DNA from: Physcomitrium patens
Taxonomy: Eukaryota; Streptophyta; Bryopsida; Funariales; Funariaceae
DNA: 64,000 nt
Assembly: GCF_000002425.4 (NCBI RefSeq)
Contig: NC_037271.1
Span: 7,181,800 to 7,245,799, forward strand
Direction of reading: 5' to 3'
Shown: in pieces, positions 11,027-22,460 of the stretch
How positions within the stretch are numbered: the first letter of the stretch is position 1
Layout: every line of letters starts with the position of its first letter
Notes under the pieces: generated by a model
Databases searched by the model: none
Told to the model about the DNA's origin: nothing
What the model saw: the letters and a program-made list of their open reading frames with translations, nothing else
Made by a program: the position numbers and the translations under genes

Positions 11027-13979
11027 ATAGTGTTGAGAGCTGCAAACAATTAGATATAGTAGAGGAAATGATTGATGAAAAATGATGGTTCATGGTATGA
11101 GAAGAGTCATGGTATTGATAATTGGTCGTAGGAGCTTTAAGTTGGAAATTATATTATGCCTTGGATTATGTCATGGAATGACTATAATTAAGATGGCACC
11201 AAAAAAAAATGAAATGTGCATATGCGCAACAACAATGAAAGGTTAGGACGATTGATATAATTTGAATCTAGATTTAAAATTGAAGAACTAGTCTAAGATC
11301 TACATAAGACTGTCAAACTTAAACTTCATAGAATAAAGATTTTGGGAGTTTGTAAGAAAATAAAAGTAATTTTGGACGGTTTATAATCCACAAGTCTACA
11401 TATTAGGTTATTTATTTTGGTTGGATTTATTTATTTATTTGTTTTTATTAAAGGTGAAATATTTTGTAGGGATTCTTATAGTTTGGTTTATATGTGCACT
11501 TAGATAGATAAATTTTGAAGATTGTATTGTATTTGTAATGAAGTTAAAAACTTGCTCTAATTTAGTATCTAATAGAAAAATATATTACAAAGATATTTGA
11601 CAACATTCTTTTTCTTTAAAAGTAGTAATAAAGATTTGTAGTAAATTTGTGCACATGATTGATATTATACTTGGTACCAAAAAGTATATGTGAAGACACA
11701 AGATTCAACTATGCACAATTATATAGAGATAATTTTACAAGTGAAACAAATAAGAGATTTGTACAAGCGGATAGTTGACAATTTTGAAGTAGTGTGTTGT
11801 TAATCTTAGTAATTCATTATAAGCATAGGTTCAAATATGGAAGGGGTGTATTACAATTTAAACTTCTATTTACACGTTTATAGCATTTGCTATAAAATCT
11901 TCAAAAAGGATTGTATTAAGAATTTCTAATAATTCCATAGAACCATAAATAAGTGGTATTCATGAGTTTTTGTTTTTGTTTTTTTTTTTATTCCTTTTGG
12001 TTTGTTTGTTTTTTTTTTCATTTTTTTTTCTTAACTTCTATTTTGAAAGCCATACTATAATTATTTTTTCAAGATTGCTACCTAAAATAATAAAACCAAT
12101 CTTTATTTTAAGTATGAGCTAATATATTGTAAGCAAATACAAAAGTGAGATAGAAGATGTTTGTAGCAATATTTTAGATTATAAGAATTTTATTTGATTC
12201 TATTTTTATTATTTTTAGATTAACTATTAATATCTAAATTTTTTCATAATTTTGTGATTTTTATATGCTATTAAAACTTCTATATAGTTTGAATATGATT
12301 AAATTTGGTAGGCCACTTATTAGGACCAAGTTATTTATAAGAGCCTTCTACAAATATCTTACATAGAAGGTCCATTTGTCATAAGATCCATCTATCTATT
12401 CATTCATAAGGTACATTTGTCATGCAATACAATATATTTTAATGTGAGTAGTGGCAACTTGATTTTATAGGAATGATGAGATTGACACATCTTACATATC
12501 CAAAGATTATGTTTTAATTGTAATGGATCCAACAATGCTTAGTAAATACTAGCTAAGTCCTAGTGTAATTGTTTTATGTACAAAACATGCAATTTTGATG
12601 GAATTGGTCATATCTTGTTTGCTTGTAGTTGTTGCTTGATAATGCAAGTGGCAATAGAATCATATAAATAGCTATAAGAAGATCCTCAAAGAATCTCAAT
12701 GATACATAATAGCAGTAGATGTAATTTATATGTGGCATCGATAACATAGTTAGGTGTAAATATCTACAGCCACAACGTCACAAAGTTCATTCAAAAATAG
12801 ATTTTTTGTAAGGAGGCAAAAAAATAGTACATCCAATAAGAAAAAAAGAGTAGGAGGCACCGCTGTGAAAGTTTGTTTTAAAAATTTTTCTTCTATCAAT
12901 GCAAAATTAGAAGAGATGAACAAATTAATAGATTGAGTGGGTGGTAAGTAAGGACTAAATAGTCACTTGAAAGTTTTTAGAAGTGTAGGTAGGAATCATA
13001 GTAATGAATTTTATGTCATTTGGAAGCTCTTATATATATAATTCTAGTGGTAGTACATATATTCTACTTCAATCAACATTGAATGCATACATGTAAAAGT
13101 TAAATATTGTAATTCAAATATCAAGAATTATTAAGCTAGCTTTTTGTCTTTTGCTAATATAAATATCGCTAATTGTTATTAAGAGCTTAGATAGAGTAAT
13201 ATTTGAATATCTAATACAAATAGAATTTGCCATCCATTGTGAACTAGGAGGAGATTAGGAAGAGTCATTATAAGAGTTCAATTTTTAGATTGTTGTAAAT
13301 GTATTATGTTACTGAAGCGACATGAATAGTAGTTTCAACAAGCTAAAGATCTTAGAGATGGGAGTATTGGAATATTTGGAGTAATTGCCAGAGTGAAGGA
13401 GAAGGAAGGCCCTTGAACAAAGAGGCTGTGGTATATAGATTATAAGCATTAAATAACTGGAGCATTGAAATCAAGAAAAGAAAAAAATATAAAATATAAA
13501 ATAAATAGATGTATGAGTTTGTGGGAGGGAGTTGATAAAGTGATCTAATTTATATATTTTATTTATTTATTTATTTATTTATATATTTATTTAAAATATA
13601 TGTAATCATTGAATATTAGATTGAAGATTTTTTATGACTGAAGATATATTAATAGAATAATACTTATGTCGTGTAGGATAGAAGATAACGTGCTCAATGT
13701 ATAACAATGTAGATAGAAGAATATAGAATATGATAATGAAGAAAGTAAATTTAATGTATAATTATAAATATATATAAATATGTTGAATTTTAGAAAATTT
13801 GTGAATAAATTAGTATGACATAACTTTGGGAGTTGATGAAGAAATATTTTTTGGAATTCAACATGGCTCTATCATATATATGGAAAGAAAGATATCTAAC
13901 TATTATAAAATAATCTAATGATTATTTAGAAGATATAAATATATTAACAAATATAGAAGGCATTGATAGAAATATTTAG
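11027..13979. other. AT-rich stretch without recognisable genes
   Basis: No domain, no long open frame and no element boundary was recognised. It includes T-rich runs at 11965-12035 and an ATTT tetranucleotide run at 13558-13590. It could hold very old, unrecognisable repeat sequence. Confidence 0.5.
13558..13590. repeat. (ATTT)n microsatellite
   Basis: About seven tandem ATTT units, slightly imperfect at the right end. Confidence 0.85.
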
Positions 13980-14793
13980 TATGAGTGTAAAATTCACTCC
14001 TCAACTCAATTACAAGATGGCATCAATTAAGAGTTGCTTGTAATGGGTGGTGTGAAGAGGAAGTAGCAAGAATAAGAACAAAAGAAGAAAAACACAAAAT
14101 AAGTGGAACAAGTACAATCAAGCAATTATACACTACAAAACTAGTCATAGTTTATTCGTTGAATTTTTACCCAATAAAAAATAAAAAATAAAAATAAAAA
14201 ATATATTTTTAAAAACGAATTTTTTTAATCATTTCAATGGTATAAGAAACATGAAAATCCAATTAGCCTAGGAACTCATTGTGGCCTTTAAATTTTGTTC
14301 CATTTCTTCATAATGACTTTCGAAGTGGTAAATCTCATTTTTATCAAATTCTTAAAAATTACTCTAAAAAATCCTAAGTATTTTAAAATAAATTATAAAT
14401 AATTTTAAAAATTTAATATAAAATTTTATAATATTAAAATCAATTCAAAGCTATATATTCTTATCTTAATAATTTTTTATAGTAATAAAATCTATTTAAA
14501 TTTACTATAATTCCCACTTTTTATATAAATAATTAAAAAGACATGAGGTTCGTTTTCATACTACTTCTAACTACTAACTAATATTTACTACTGAACAATA
14601 AATAAAAATCCTAAATGAAGTAAAATAATTGCCTCCAAGACTTATTAAGAGTCGATTTCTTCTCCACTAATACTAATTTTTTTCATGTAACATCCTCTAA
14701 GCACATCTTCACATAATAATTGTAATTTTGGCACTCTACATGAATTTTGTCTTAAAACAACTAGTAAGTTAATTTGATGACTTACAAAAAGAT
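13980..14793 (-). repeat. Family G LTR (copy G1), without the SINE-like insert
   Basis: It starts ATGAGTGTAAAATTCACTCC, continues with ATTACAAGATGGCATCAATT and GGTGTGAAG, and ends near TTTGATGACTTAC at about 14784. The same order is found at 23670, 54204 and 56775 and inverted at 31493. Orientation is taken from G2 and G4, where a primer-binding-site-like stretch lies to the left on the complementary strand. At 14238-14262 it reads straight from GGTATAAGAAACATG into CCAATTAGCCTAGG, where three other G LTRs carry about 330 bp of SINE-like sequence. The copia element inserted about 10 bp beyond its right end. Confidence 0.7.
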
Positions 14794-14798
14794 AGAAG
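14794..14798. repeat. Target-site duplication AGAAG (left)
   Basis: Identical to 19774-19778 directly beyond the other LTR; a 5-bp duplication is the rule for copia integrases. Confidence 0.93.
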
Positions 14799-15084
14799 TA
14801 TTAAAACATAGAAAGCAAACTCCACACAAGTAAGTTAGGACCAGCAAGGTTGCACTTCACAAATAGAATGTGGTATGAGATGATTCTTCCCATGCCAACC
14901 CTTTTCTTATATACTAGTACCGAGGTACCATGTGTTACAACCCATATGGGATATCTCTTAGGACCAGCCCTCTCCTTGTATTCTAAGGCACTATAGACCA
15001 GCAACTAACCTTGTAGGATATCCCTCATTACTCATATACTCTATTGACCATTAGCAACAACTAAATGAGTTCTTTCCTTCAACA
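14799..15084 (-). repeat. Copia 3' LTR (286 bp)
   Basis: Same length as the 5' LTR and almost identical. On the coding strand it starts TGTTGAAGGAAAG after the polypurine tract and ends in TA. A TATATAAG box on the coding strand lies at about 14909-14916 (complement CTTATATA), giving the likely promoter in the equivalent 5' LTR. Confidence 0.95.
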
Positions 15085-15092
15085 CTCCCACT
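15085..15092 (-). other. Copia polypurine tract
   Basis: AGTGGGAG on the coding strand, immediately before the 3' LTR start TGTTGAAGG. This is the standard copia arrangement for plus-strand priming. Confidence 0.9.
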
Positions 15093-15102
15093 TTGCTACT
15101 GA

Positions 15103-18100
15103 TCAATTAGCTATCAATCCTAATGCCTTACTCAATATGTTATGTCTCTCTTTCACCAAGGCTTTTGTTAGCAAATCAGCCAACATGTCTTTGGTTTCAC
15201 AATACATCATATCAATAATTCCCATCTCTATCTTCTCTCTTATAAAGTGGTGTTGAATATCAATGTGCTTGGTTCTTGCATGATGCTTTGGATTCTTTGC
15301 AAAAGCCAAACATCCTTGATTGTCACATCTCAATGGAGTGGCTTCCAATTGCACAAGTCCAAGGTCTTCCAACAACAACCTCAACCAAATTGCCTCCATT
15401 GCTCCATGACTTGCTGCCATATACTCCGCCTCCATTGTGGACCTTGCAATGGTTGGTTGTCTCTTACAATTCCAAGATATGGCTCCCATTCCAACAAAGA
15501 ATACATAGCCCGTTGTTGATCTTCTATCATTTGTATCTCCAGCCCAATCCGCATCACAATATCCATGTAATGCAATGTTATTTCCTCCAAGACATAGTTT
15601 ATGGTTCAAAGAGCCTTTCAAGTACCTCATGATTCTTTTGATGGTTGCCCAATGCATAGGACCTGGTTTTGCCATGTGTTGACTTACAACACTTACTGCA
15701 AATGCAAGATCCATCCTTGTACCCACCATTGCATACATGAGTGAGCCTACTGCTGCCTTGTATGGTATGCCTTGCATTTGATGCTCCACTTCAGCATATC
15801 CCTCATCCGTGAGCTTCATCAACTTCAAGTTGGCTTCCAAAGGAGTTCCAATGGGCTTGCAATCTTGCATATTGAATCGTTTCAATACTTCTTCAATGTA
15901 CTTGTTTTGACTCAATGTGATGGTCTTTGATACTCTATTCCTTGTAAATTCCACACCCAAACAATAATGAAGCTCTTCCAAATCACTCATTTCAAACTCT
16001 TTCTCCAATTTCTTCTTCAACCACTCTAATTTTACCATGGTGTTGCTTAAGATGATTAAATCATCTACATAGAGGATCACAACCAGCAAGAAGTCCTTGG
16101 CTTGCAACACATACAAAGAATGGTCAGCTTCACTTCTTATAAAACCTTCCTTCACAAAGAATGAGTCAATGCGTTGATACCATGCTCTTGGTGATTGCTT
16201 GAGTCCATACAATGACTTCTTCAACTTGCATACAAGGTTGGGTTTGTCTTGATCAATAAATCCTTGAGGTTGCTCCATGTAGATGTCTTCTTCCAATTCT
16301 CCATTCAAGAAGGCTGTCTTGACGTCCATTTGATGCATCTCCAAGTCTATTGATGCTCCAATTGCTACTATAGTTCTAATGGTAGTGAATTTGGCCACTG
16401 GAGCAAATGTCTCATTAAAATCCACTCCAGCAACTTGTGAGTAGCCTTTGCAACCAATCTTCTTTCTCCTCACACATGCCCANNNNNNNNNNNNNNNNNN
16501 NNNNNNNNNNNNNNNNNNNNNNNNNNNNNNNNNNNNNNNNNNNNNNNNNNNNNNNNNNNNNNNNNNNNNNNNNNNNNNNNNNNNNNNNNNNNNNNNNNNN
16601 NNNNNNNNNNNNNNNNNNNNNNNNNNNNNNNNNNNNNNNNNNNNNNNNNNNNNNNNNNNNNNNNNNNNNNNNNNNNNNNNNNNNNNNNNNNNNNNNNNNN
16701 NNNNNNNNNNNNNNNNNNNNNNNNNNNNNNNNNNNNNNNNNNNNNNNNNNNNNNNNNNNNNNNNNNNNNNNNNNNNNNNNNNNNNNNNNNNNNNNNNNNN
16801 NNNNNNNNNNNNNNNNNNNNNNNNNNNNNNNNNNNNNNNTTCACTTTGAGAATGCTCTTCTTCATCTTCTTCTTGGTTTGCTGAAATTGAAGATGTGTCC
16901 ACAAACACACCACTACTCCCACTTGGACACATCTCCCACTTTTCACTTGCACTCTTATACTCCAAGAACTCTACATCACGACTTTTGATGATCTTTTTGG
17001 TGTCTAAACACATGAGCCTATATTCCTTGGTGCCTTCACAATATCCAAGGAATGCACATCTTGTGCCCTTTGCATCAAGTTTGCCTCTCATACTATCTGG
17101 AACTTTAGCATATGCAATGCATCCAAAAATCCTCATATGGGATAAACAAGGTTTCTTACCCGTCCAAGCTTCTTCGGGAGTCATTCCTTCAAGTGCATTT
17201 GTGGGACACCTATTTCTTGTATATACGGCATTTACCACAGCTTCCGCCCAATACTCATATCCAAGCTTTTGAGCATGAATCATACTCCTTGCCATCTCCA
17301 CAATGGTGCGATTTGCTCTTTGAGCAACTCCATTTTGTTGTGGGGTATAGGGAGTGGAGGTTTGTCTTGCAATGCCTTCATGCTTCAATAACTCATCAAA
17401 GTCTTTGGACAAATACTCACCTCCATTGTCCGATCGCAGCACCTTAATCTTGTGCTCACATTGCTTCTCCACAAGTGCTTTCCACTCCTTAAACTTAGCA
17501 AAGCACTCACTTTTGGCCTTGATGATATAAATCCATACCTTCCTTGAAAAGTCATCAATAAATGTGACAAAATATCTTGCTCCACTCATAGATGCTGTTT
17601 TCATGGGTCCACAAACATCCGAATGCACAAGCTCTAGCAATTGATTTGCTCTTATTGCAATTCCACTAGGAAATGGTGTCCTATGTTGTTTGCCTTGAAT
17701 GCAACCTTCACAAGATAGATTCATAGTAGAATGGCCAAAGTCTAAGCCACTTACCATGGATTGAAGCTCCTTCATGCTTTTGGCATTCAAATGTCCAAGT
17801 CTTTGATGCCAAATGCCTACCTTATCTTCATTTGATGGAAATTCAGCAAAAGCAGCAACCTCTACTCCATTGATGCACTTGCAATTGATAATATAGAGAT
17901 TGCCATCTCTAATCCCTTTTGCTACTTCTTTGCCTTCCATGGTTCTCACAAAACATCCATTCATATTGAATTGCACTTTGCACCCATGACTTACAAGTTT
18001 ACTCACCGAAAGGAGGTTCTTCTTCATCTTTGGCACATGCAACACATCCTTGAATGTGATCCTCTTGCTTATGCCCTTGACCACTACTTCCACTACAATG

Positions 18101-19059
18101 GTGCCCATTCCAATGGCTTGTACCATACCATTATCACCTAACCAAACCTTAGTTGCTGGAATTGATTGATAAGTGTTAAATGAACACTTGTATGGAGTCA
18201 TGTGTTTGGTACATCCAAAATCCACGATCCATTTGCTCATATCAAGCATGGAAGAAGTTTTTTTTGCCATGAATACAAAGTCATCACCTCCATGGTCATG
18301 AAAAGCATTATTGGCATTCTCTCTTTTTCCTCTCTTTGCCTTGAAACAATTCCTAGCAAAATGCCCTGGTTTTCCACAAATATAACAAGTTTTGGGAAGA
18401 TTACGTTGAATGGAAGTACTTGCCTTACTTGGTCTCGTGAATAGTGCTGATTGTTCTCCAATAGACTCCTTTTGCTTTCTTTTGGTCACTTCATGGGCTA
18501 GTCTTGCCGTGACATAGTCCAAAATAAGATCTTTTCTTGAAATTGACTCCAATGCCACAATGAGGGAGGAATAGGAGTCCGGAAGGCTTGAGAGCAATGT
18601 CATCACAACATCTTCTTCATGTAAAGGCTTGTCAATAACAGCAAGTTGGTTTGCAAGTGCTTTTACCTTATTCACATGAGCCATGAGATCTTCACCTTCT
18701 TCCATCTTCACGATGAAGAATTTTTGCCTTGACCATAGTACATTGGAGAGATTTCTACTCTCATAGACGTTGCAAAGAGTCTTCCATGCCTCTGCTGCCC
18801 CTTTGCAAGAAATGACATGAGCAAAGTTGCTCTCATCTAAATTGGTGGCAATTATGCCAAAAGCCTTCTTTTCTCGTCTTTTGAACTCCTTATGCTCCTT
18901 GATGCTTGCCTCTACCCCAGGTGCCTCTTCCTCTTCACATACAATCTTCCAAAGATCCAATGACGCCAAAAGTAGCTCCATTTTGGCCTTCCAGTGGTGA
19001 AAGTTGTCACCTTTGAACTTTTCAACCATTCTCAAGCTATTACCCTCAAAAGATGCCAT
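15103..19059 (-). CDS. Copia gag-pol polyprotein (1318 codons including the N gap)
   Basis: One continuous frame. Residues 1-215 are a copia-type gag; a CCHC zinc knuckle (CYICGKPGHFARNC) is at 225-238; the protease region (WIVDFGCTKHMT) is near 277-288; the integrase has an HHCC zinc-binding motif (WHQRLGHL ... CEGCIQGK, 418-453) and the DDE core (D481, D544 in RSDNGGEY, E588). After the gap come reverse transcriptase (DVKTAFLNGELEED; YVDD at about 16060-16071) and RNase H (CDADWAGD, EAEYMA, CDNQ ... HHARTKHID) to the C-terminus. Gag-protease-integrase-RT-RNase H order is diagnostic of Ty1/copia. The product would assemble virus-like particles and copy and insert the element. The start is the first ATG after the leader and opens with a gag-like sequence (MASFEGNS). 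The lineage was not assigned. Confidence 0.95.
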   Translation of the reverse strand: MASFEGNSLRMVEKFKGDNFHHWKAKMELLLASLDLWKIVCEEEEAPGVEASIKEHKEFKRREKKAFGIIATNLDESNFAHVISCKGAAEAWKTLCNVYESRNLSNVLWSRQKFFIVKMEEGEDLMAHVNKVKALANQLAVIDKPLHEEDVVMTLLSSLPDSYSSLIVALESISRKDLILDYVTARLAHEVTKRKQKESIGEQSALFTRPSKASTSIQRNLPKTCYICGKPGHFARNCFKAKRGKRENANNAFHDHGGDDFVFMAKKTSSMLDMSKWIVDFGCTKHMTPYKCSFNTYQSIPATKVWLGDNGMVQAIGMGTIVVEVVVKGISKRITFKDVLHVPKMKKNLLSVSKLVSHGCKVQFNMNGCFVRTMEGKEVAKGIRDGNLYIINCKCINGVEVAAFAEFPSNEDKVGIWHQRLGHLNAKSMKELQSMVSGLDFGHSTMNLSCEGCIQGKQHRTPFPSGIAIRANQLLELVHSDVCGPMKTASMSGARYFVTFIDDFSRKVWIYIIKAKSECFAKFKEWKALVEKQCEHKIKVLRSDNGGEYLSKDFDELLKHEGIARQTSTPYTPQQNGVAQRANRTIVEMARSMIHAQKLGYEYWAEAVVNAVYTRNRCPTNALEGMTPEEAWTGKKPCLSHMRIFGCIAYAKVPDSMRGKLDAKGTRCAFLGYCEGTKEYRLMCLDTKKIIKSRDVEFLEYKSASEKWEMCPSGSSGVFVDTSSISANQEEDEEEHSQSEXXXXXXXXXXXXXXXXXXXXXXXXXXXXXXXXXXXXXXXXXXXXXXXXXXXXXXXXXXXXXXXXXXXXXXXXXXXXXXXXXXXXXXXXXXXXXXXXXXXXXXXXXXXXXXXXXXXXXXXWACVRRKKIGCKGYSQVAGVDFNETFAPVAKFTTIRTIVAIGASIDLEMHQMDVKTAFLNGELEEDIYMEQPQGFIDQDKPNLVCKLKKSLYGLKQSPRAWYQRIDSFFVKEGFIRSEADHSLYVLQAKDFLLVVILYVDDLIILSNTMVKLEWLKKKLEKEFEMSDLEELHYCLGVEFTRNRVSKTITLSQNKYIEEVLKRFNMQDCKPIGTPLEANLKLMKLTDEGYAEVEHQMQGIPYKAAVGSLMYAMVGTRMDLAFAVSVVSQHMAKPGPMHWATIKRIMRYLKGSLNHKLCLGGNNIALHGYCDADWAGDTNDRRSTTGYVFFVGMGAISWNCKRQPTIARSTMEAEYMAASHGAMEAIWLRLLLEDLGLVQLEATPLRCDNQGCLAFAKNPKHHARTKHIDIQHHFIREKIEMGIIDMMYCETKDMLADLLTKALVKERHNILSKALGLIAN
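16483..16839. other. Assembly gap (357 Ns)
   Basis: Unknown bases in the region linking integrase to reverse transcriptase of the copia element. The length is 119 x 3, and the copia frame is open on both sides in phase, so the gap size looks estimated or masked and not a round placeholder. Confidence 0.99.
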
Positions 19060-19487
19060 CTCAAGCTATACGTAGGTCCAAACAACTCTTGATTTGGAGT
19101 TGTAATGGAGAAGATATCACTACTCAAAGATCGCTGAATCACAAACCCAGAATTCGCTGTTTTGCAACTTTTTGTAAATTATGAGTCCTAATCACGTCTA
19201 AATGGTGGGGAATGAATTGTAAAGTAATTCTATGGCTCTCATAAGTCTCCCTCACGTCACTTTACTCAAAATGACTCACTATCTCATGAAACTTTCAAAC
19301 ACTAGTGTTACTTCAGCAAAGACACTATCAAGGTCTTGCACAAAACTCATATACTCACAAATCCAGGAGCAATGACTTCAACAACACACTAGCAACACTC
19401 TACCATAAGATTCCAACCACCAAAGTAAGCAACAAAGAAAATAATGCAAGAACAACTTACTTGGTAAGAGAGTGTGGGTCCATAACC

Positions 19488-19773
19488 TATTGAAACATAG
19501 AAAGCAAACTCCACACAAGTAAGTTAGGACCAGCAAGGTTGCACTTCACAAATAGAATGTGGTATGAGATGATTCTTCCCATGCCAACCCTTTTCTTATA
19601 TACTAGTACCAAGGTACCATGTGTTACAACCCATATGGGATATCTCTTAGGACCAGCCCTCTCCTTGTATTCTAAGGCACTATAGACCAGCAACTAACCT
19701 TGTAGGATATCCCTCATTACTCATATACTCTATTGACCATTAGCAACAACTAAATGAGTTCTTTCCTTCAACA
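19488..19773 (-). repeat. Copia 5' LTR (286 bp)
   Basis: Matches 14799-15084 with two G/A differences. It is followed on the coding strand by GGTTATGGACCCACAC; this does not resemble the usual plant initiator-Met primer site, so the primer tRNA is unassigned. Confidence 0.95.
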
Positions 19774-19778
19774 AGAAG
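19774..19778. repeat. Target-site duplication AGAAG (right)
   Basis: Identical to 14794-14798. Confidence 0.93.
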
Positions 19779-20480
19779 GTTGGAAGTAGTTTAAAGCTAG
19801 ATATTGATGGAATTTTGTAGGTCGGTGTTGCAAAGGTATAAAGGTTGGTATTGGTTCTTTTGTACTTCTAAGTATACAATCATTTTCTTTATTAAGGATC
19901 TCTACCTCCAAAGCAACTTGAATGGCTCTTTTTAAATCCTTAGGCTCCTTGTGTAAGATATTCCAAATTGTAGAAAGCATGGCAAAATATTAGATCAAGT
20001 AATGCCTTATGGTATCTTCATTTAAAAATTTACCAACATATCAAGTGCACACTATTAGTAATCACTTCACATAAGAGGTAATGTTCTCTGAGGGACCTTA
20101 TCTAATGTTGCTTAAAGTTGAAAGATCTTATTATTACCCAATTACAGGCCTAAATTAACAAAGAAAAGCTATCAAAATTTATTCCCATGTAGTGAATGAT
20201 TCCTCTACATGAGATCTATACCATGCATATGTAGAATCCATCAAGATTGTTGAAAACCATATAAGGTAGTATCTATGATTAGCCACTAAATTATTAATAA
20301 GTATCTCTACAAATCTTTCTATGTGAGCTGCTAGGACTTCATTGATAGATCCAAAAAATCTTAGAAGATTGGATGGAATTATTGCCCCTCATAATCTTGA
20401 AGGTACTAAAATTTGTAATCCTCTAAGCAACATCAAATAGGTCAATTTCAATATTTGGATAAAGATTTCCATTATATCAA
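19779..20480 (-). pseudogene. Tat-like Ty3 gag remnant
   Basis: The - strand reads motifs of the plant Ty3 gag domain: LLRFFGSI, then HIERFVEIL, then YAWYRSH and a downstream helix-rich stretch containing EPKDLKRAIQVALEVE. The same order is seen in element J (DPSAHMERFMELL, then YEWYKNHP; 50692-51232) and in G3 (from about 33660). It is a fossil with several breaks; its LTRs were not found nearby. Confidence 0.7.
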
Positions 20481-21400
20481 TGAGCTACATTAGCTCATAG
20501 AGTTAAAGAAGGTGAAGGATCTTCTAGAGGTTTTAAAGGTTACCCTCTACCATGATCCATTTTAATAGAAGCTTGTAACATCTTATCACAAATCTCTTCT
20601 AATATGTGATTTTCTAAAACTACTGGCTCAATGTAGGCTCTACATTGTAAAATACATTTAGATTACAAAATAAGGCTGGTAGGAGGATAAACTATCTTAG
20701 AATTAATTCTAAATGGCATAAAATTAACTTTATGGTTTCTAAAAAACTCTCTTAAGATAAAAGACCTAATAGGTGGTTTAAAATAAAATAAGTAGATTTA
20801 AAATTATTTTTATTTTTATTTTGTGAAATAACATAAAATTCTTTTTTTTCTTATCTATTTGTAAGGCACATGGTTTAATTATATACTAAGATGAGATCTT
20901 GTGTTGATCTCAAAGTAGTGGTTTCACCTAATAATTAAACCTTTCTCTTAAGTCATACACAAGGTCCAATTAAATGCCAAATTCAAATCTCATACTGATC
21001 TTAATACAGCGGAGTCACTTTTTAGTTGGATCTAATTCAAAATTTAGAGATTGGAAAACAAGGCTAAGGGTAGTATAAGTAGTTAAAAATTTTAACACAT
21101 GGCTACCATAAAAATTAGATGGATAAGTTAAAAGACAACCTATAGGTTAACATGCAATAATCAACTTTGCGTCATGGGGGTCATCACTTCCCACAAATAT
21201 AGATTCAATGCCAAAAAGAAGTCATGCCAGCCATTGATTTGACTTCACTTCTCACAAAACATCTAGGAATTGGAAGCACCTATCACAACACAACCAAGTT
21301 CTCTTAACAAAAAGAGGTAGATTGAAAAAAATTATTTATACATATAATTGAATATTTAGTATTTAATTACACTAAAAGGTGATAGAATGGTTAAGATAAT
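20481..21400. other. Unassigned stretch left of solo LTR H
   Basis: No domain was recognised. It probably includes the decayed N-terminal gag and leader region of the Tat-like remnant to its left, but similarity is too weak to claim. Confidence 0.4.
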
Positions 21401-22210
21401 TGTAGAATAGATATTTATTCGTTTTTGAAAGATATTGGTAAAATATACTAATAGTCCAGAGAATAGGCAATTCAAGAGGACGGATGATTAGTTTAGTTAT
21501 TAAAAGTGATTAATTATAGAATTATGGTTAGAATCTAGAAAATCAGGAGAAAATATATAGGTGCTGTAGAAGTTAGTTTAAAGGCCAGATTGTGATAGTC
21601 ATGAGTCAGGGTAAGCTTGGTGCTACTTCTTTCTTTGTTTATTTCTTGGATTTTGTTTTCTTTGTAAAAGAAGAGTTATGGACAGTTTCTCAAAAATATA
21701 AAGTAATATTCTAGAATGAAATGAGATTTGATATTATGAAAAGAAGAATTTGATTTATTGAATATTGAATTATACAATGGTGAATTGAAAGAGAATAATT
21801 GAAAATATTTGTGAAGAATGAATATGAATGGAAGGATTGTAATACATTGAGTATTGGAAATTGAGAGTGATTCATCAAAAGGAGTTTGTAGAGTTTGGAA
21901 TTCTGTGAAGAAGTGTGTTGAGAAGGATTATTAGTGGTGAAAGATTCTAATGTTTGGATTATAGGATGATTATGTACTATCTTTTAGGATAGTGCAGGAT
22001 TACACATTATTGTTATCAATGATGGTGGAGTACTATTAGGAAGTGGAAAAATATTGTGGTATTCTTTGATGTTTTCATTAGTTTGGAGTATAGTTAATTG
22101 TGTGATCCTAACAAGTAGAACTCATGTGCTTAGTCTTTCCCTAAGTTCAAATCCCCCTCTACAGGATTATTCTGAAAGAAATTTGTAGAATAAGTAAAAT
22201 AATTATTATA
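21401..22210 (+). repeat. Solo LTR H (810 bp), A/B family
   Basis: It starts TGTAGAATAGATATT and follows the B LTR (25880-26643, inverted) block by block: GAAAGATATT, AGTCCAKAGAATAG, AATTCAAGAGGAC, GGGTAAGCTTGGTGCTACYTC, then a U5 block with AAGTTCAAATCCC at 22143-22155. It is flanked by ATAAT at 21396-21400 and 22211-22215, a plausible 5-bp target duplication (AT-rich, so chance is possible). No internal sequence adjoins it, hence solo LTR. Confidence 0.8.
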
Positions 22211-22222
22211 ATAATATCTTTA

Positions 22223-22460
22223 AAATAGCAAGTCTGGCCATACTCTTTTTTTAGTATGCCTAAAATTTAAAATAAAAATAAAGAGATAAGATCAAAAATC
22301 CACCTAATTTTGCCAAATTGTATTCTTTCCTTGTATGTCTAAAATTTCGAATAAAATTGAGGAGCTAAAGTTTATAATCCACCTAATTTTGCCAAGTTGT
22401 GCTCTTTTCTTACATATCTAAAATTTCAAATAATTTAAAGGGCTAAACTTTGGAACTTAC
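22223..22460. repeat. Tandem repeat, 79-bp unit, about 2.9 copies
   Basis: Units beginning TAAAATTT start at 22261, 22340 and 22419, each containing CCACCTAATTTTGCCAARTTG (first two) and ending in TTCTTACATATC-like sequence; a partial unit precedes 22261. It lies at the left end of G2. Confidence 0.85.

Larger units (their letters stand above)
14799..19773 (-). mobile_element. Ty1/copia LTR retrotransposon, young and whole-looking
   Basis: A 4975-bp element on the - strand: 5' LTR (19488-19773), gag-pol in one frame (15103-19059), polypurine tract (15085-15092), 3' LTR (14799-15084), and the 5-bp target duplication AGAAG on each side. The two 286-bp LTRs differ at 2 positions by my reading (about 0.7%), so insertion is recent: roughly 0.3 My with a fast grass-like rate, 1-2 My with a slow gymnosperm-like rate (inference). 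It looks whole apart from a 357-base N gap in the assembly. On its coding strand the LTR runs TGTTGAAGG...TTCAATA, so the 3' terminus is TA instead of the usual CA. It inserted next to the G1 LTR and a Tat-like gag remnant. Confidence 0.97.

Noticed and set aside
14801-15004. Short frame MLVYSALEYKERAG and its copy at 19487-19693
   Set aside because: They are the same stretch of the two copia LTRs. The presence in both LTRs is explained by LTR identity, not by a gene.
16437-16988. Open frames running through the N gap on both strands
   Set aside because: Ns contain no stops, so length is artificial; only the copia frame has domain support.
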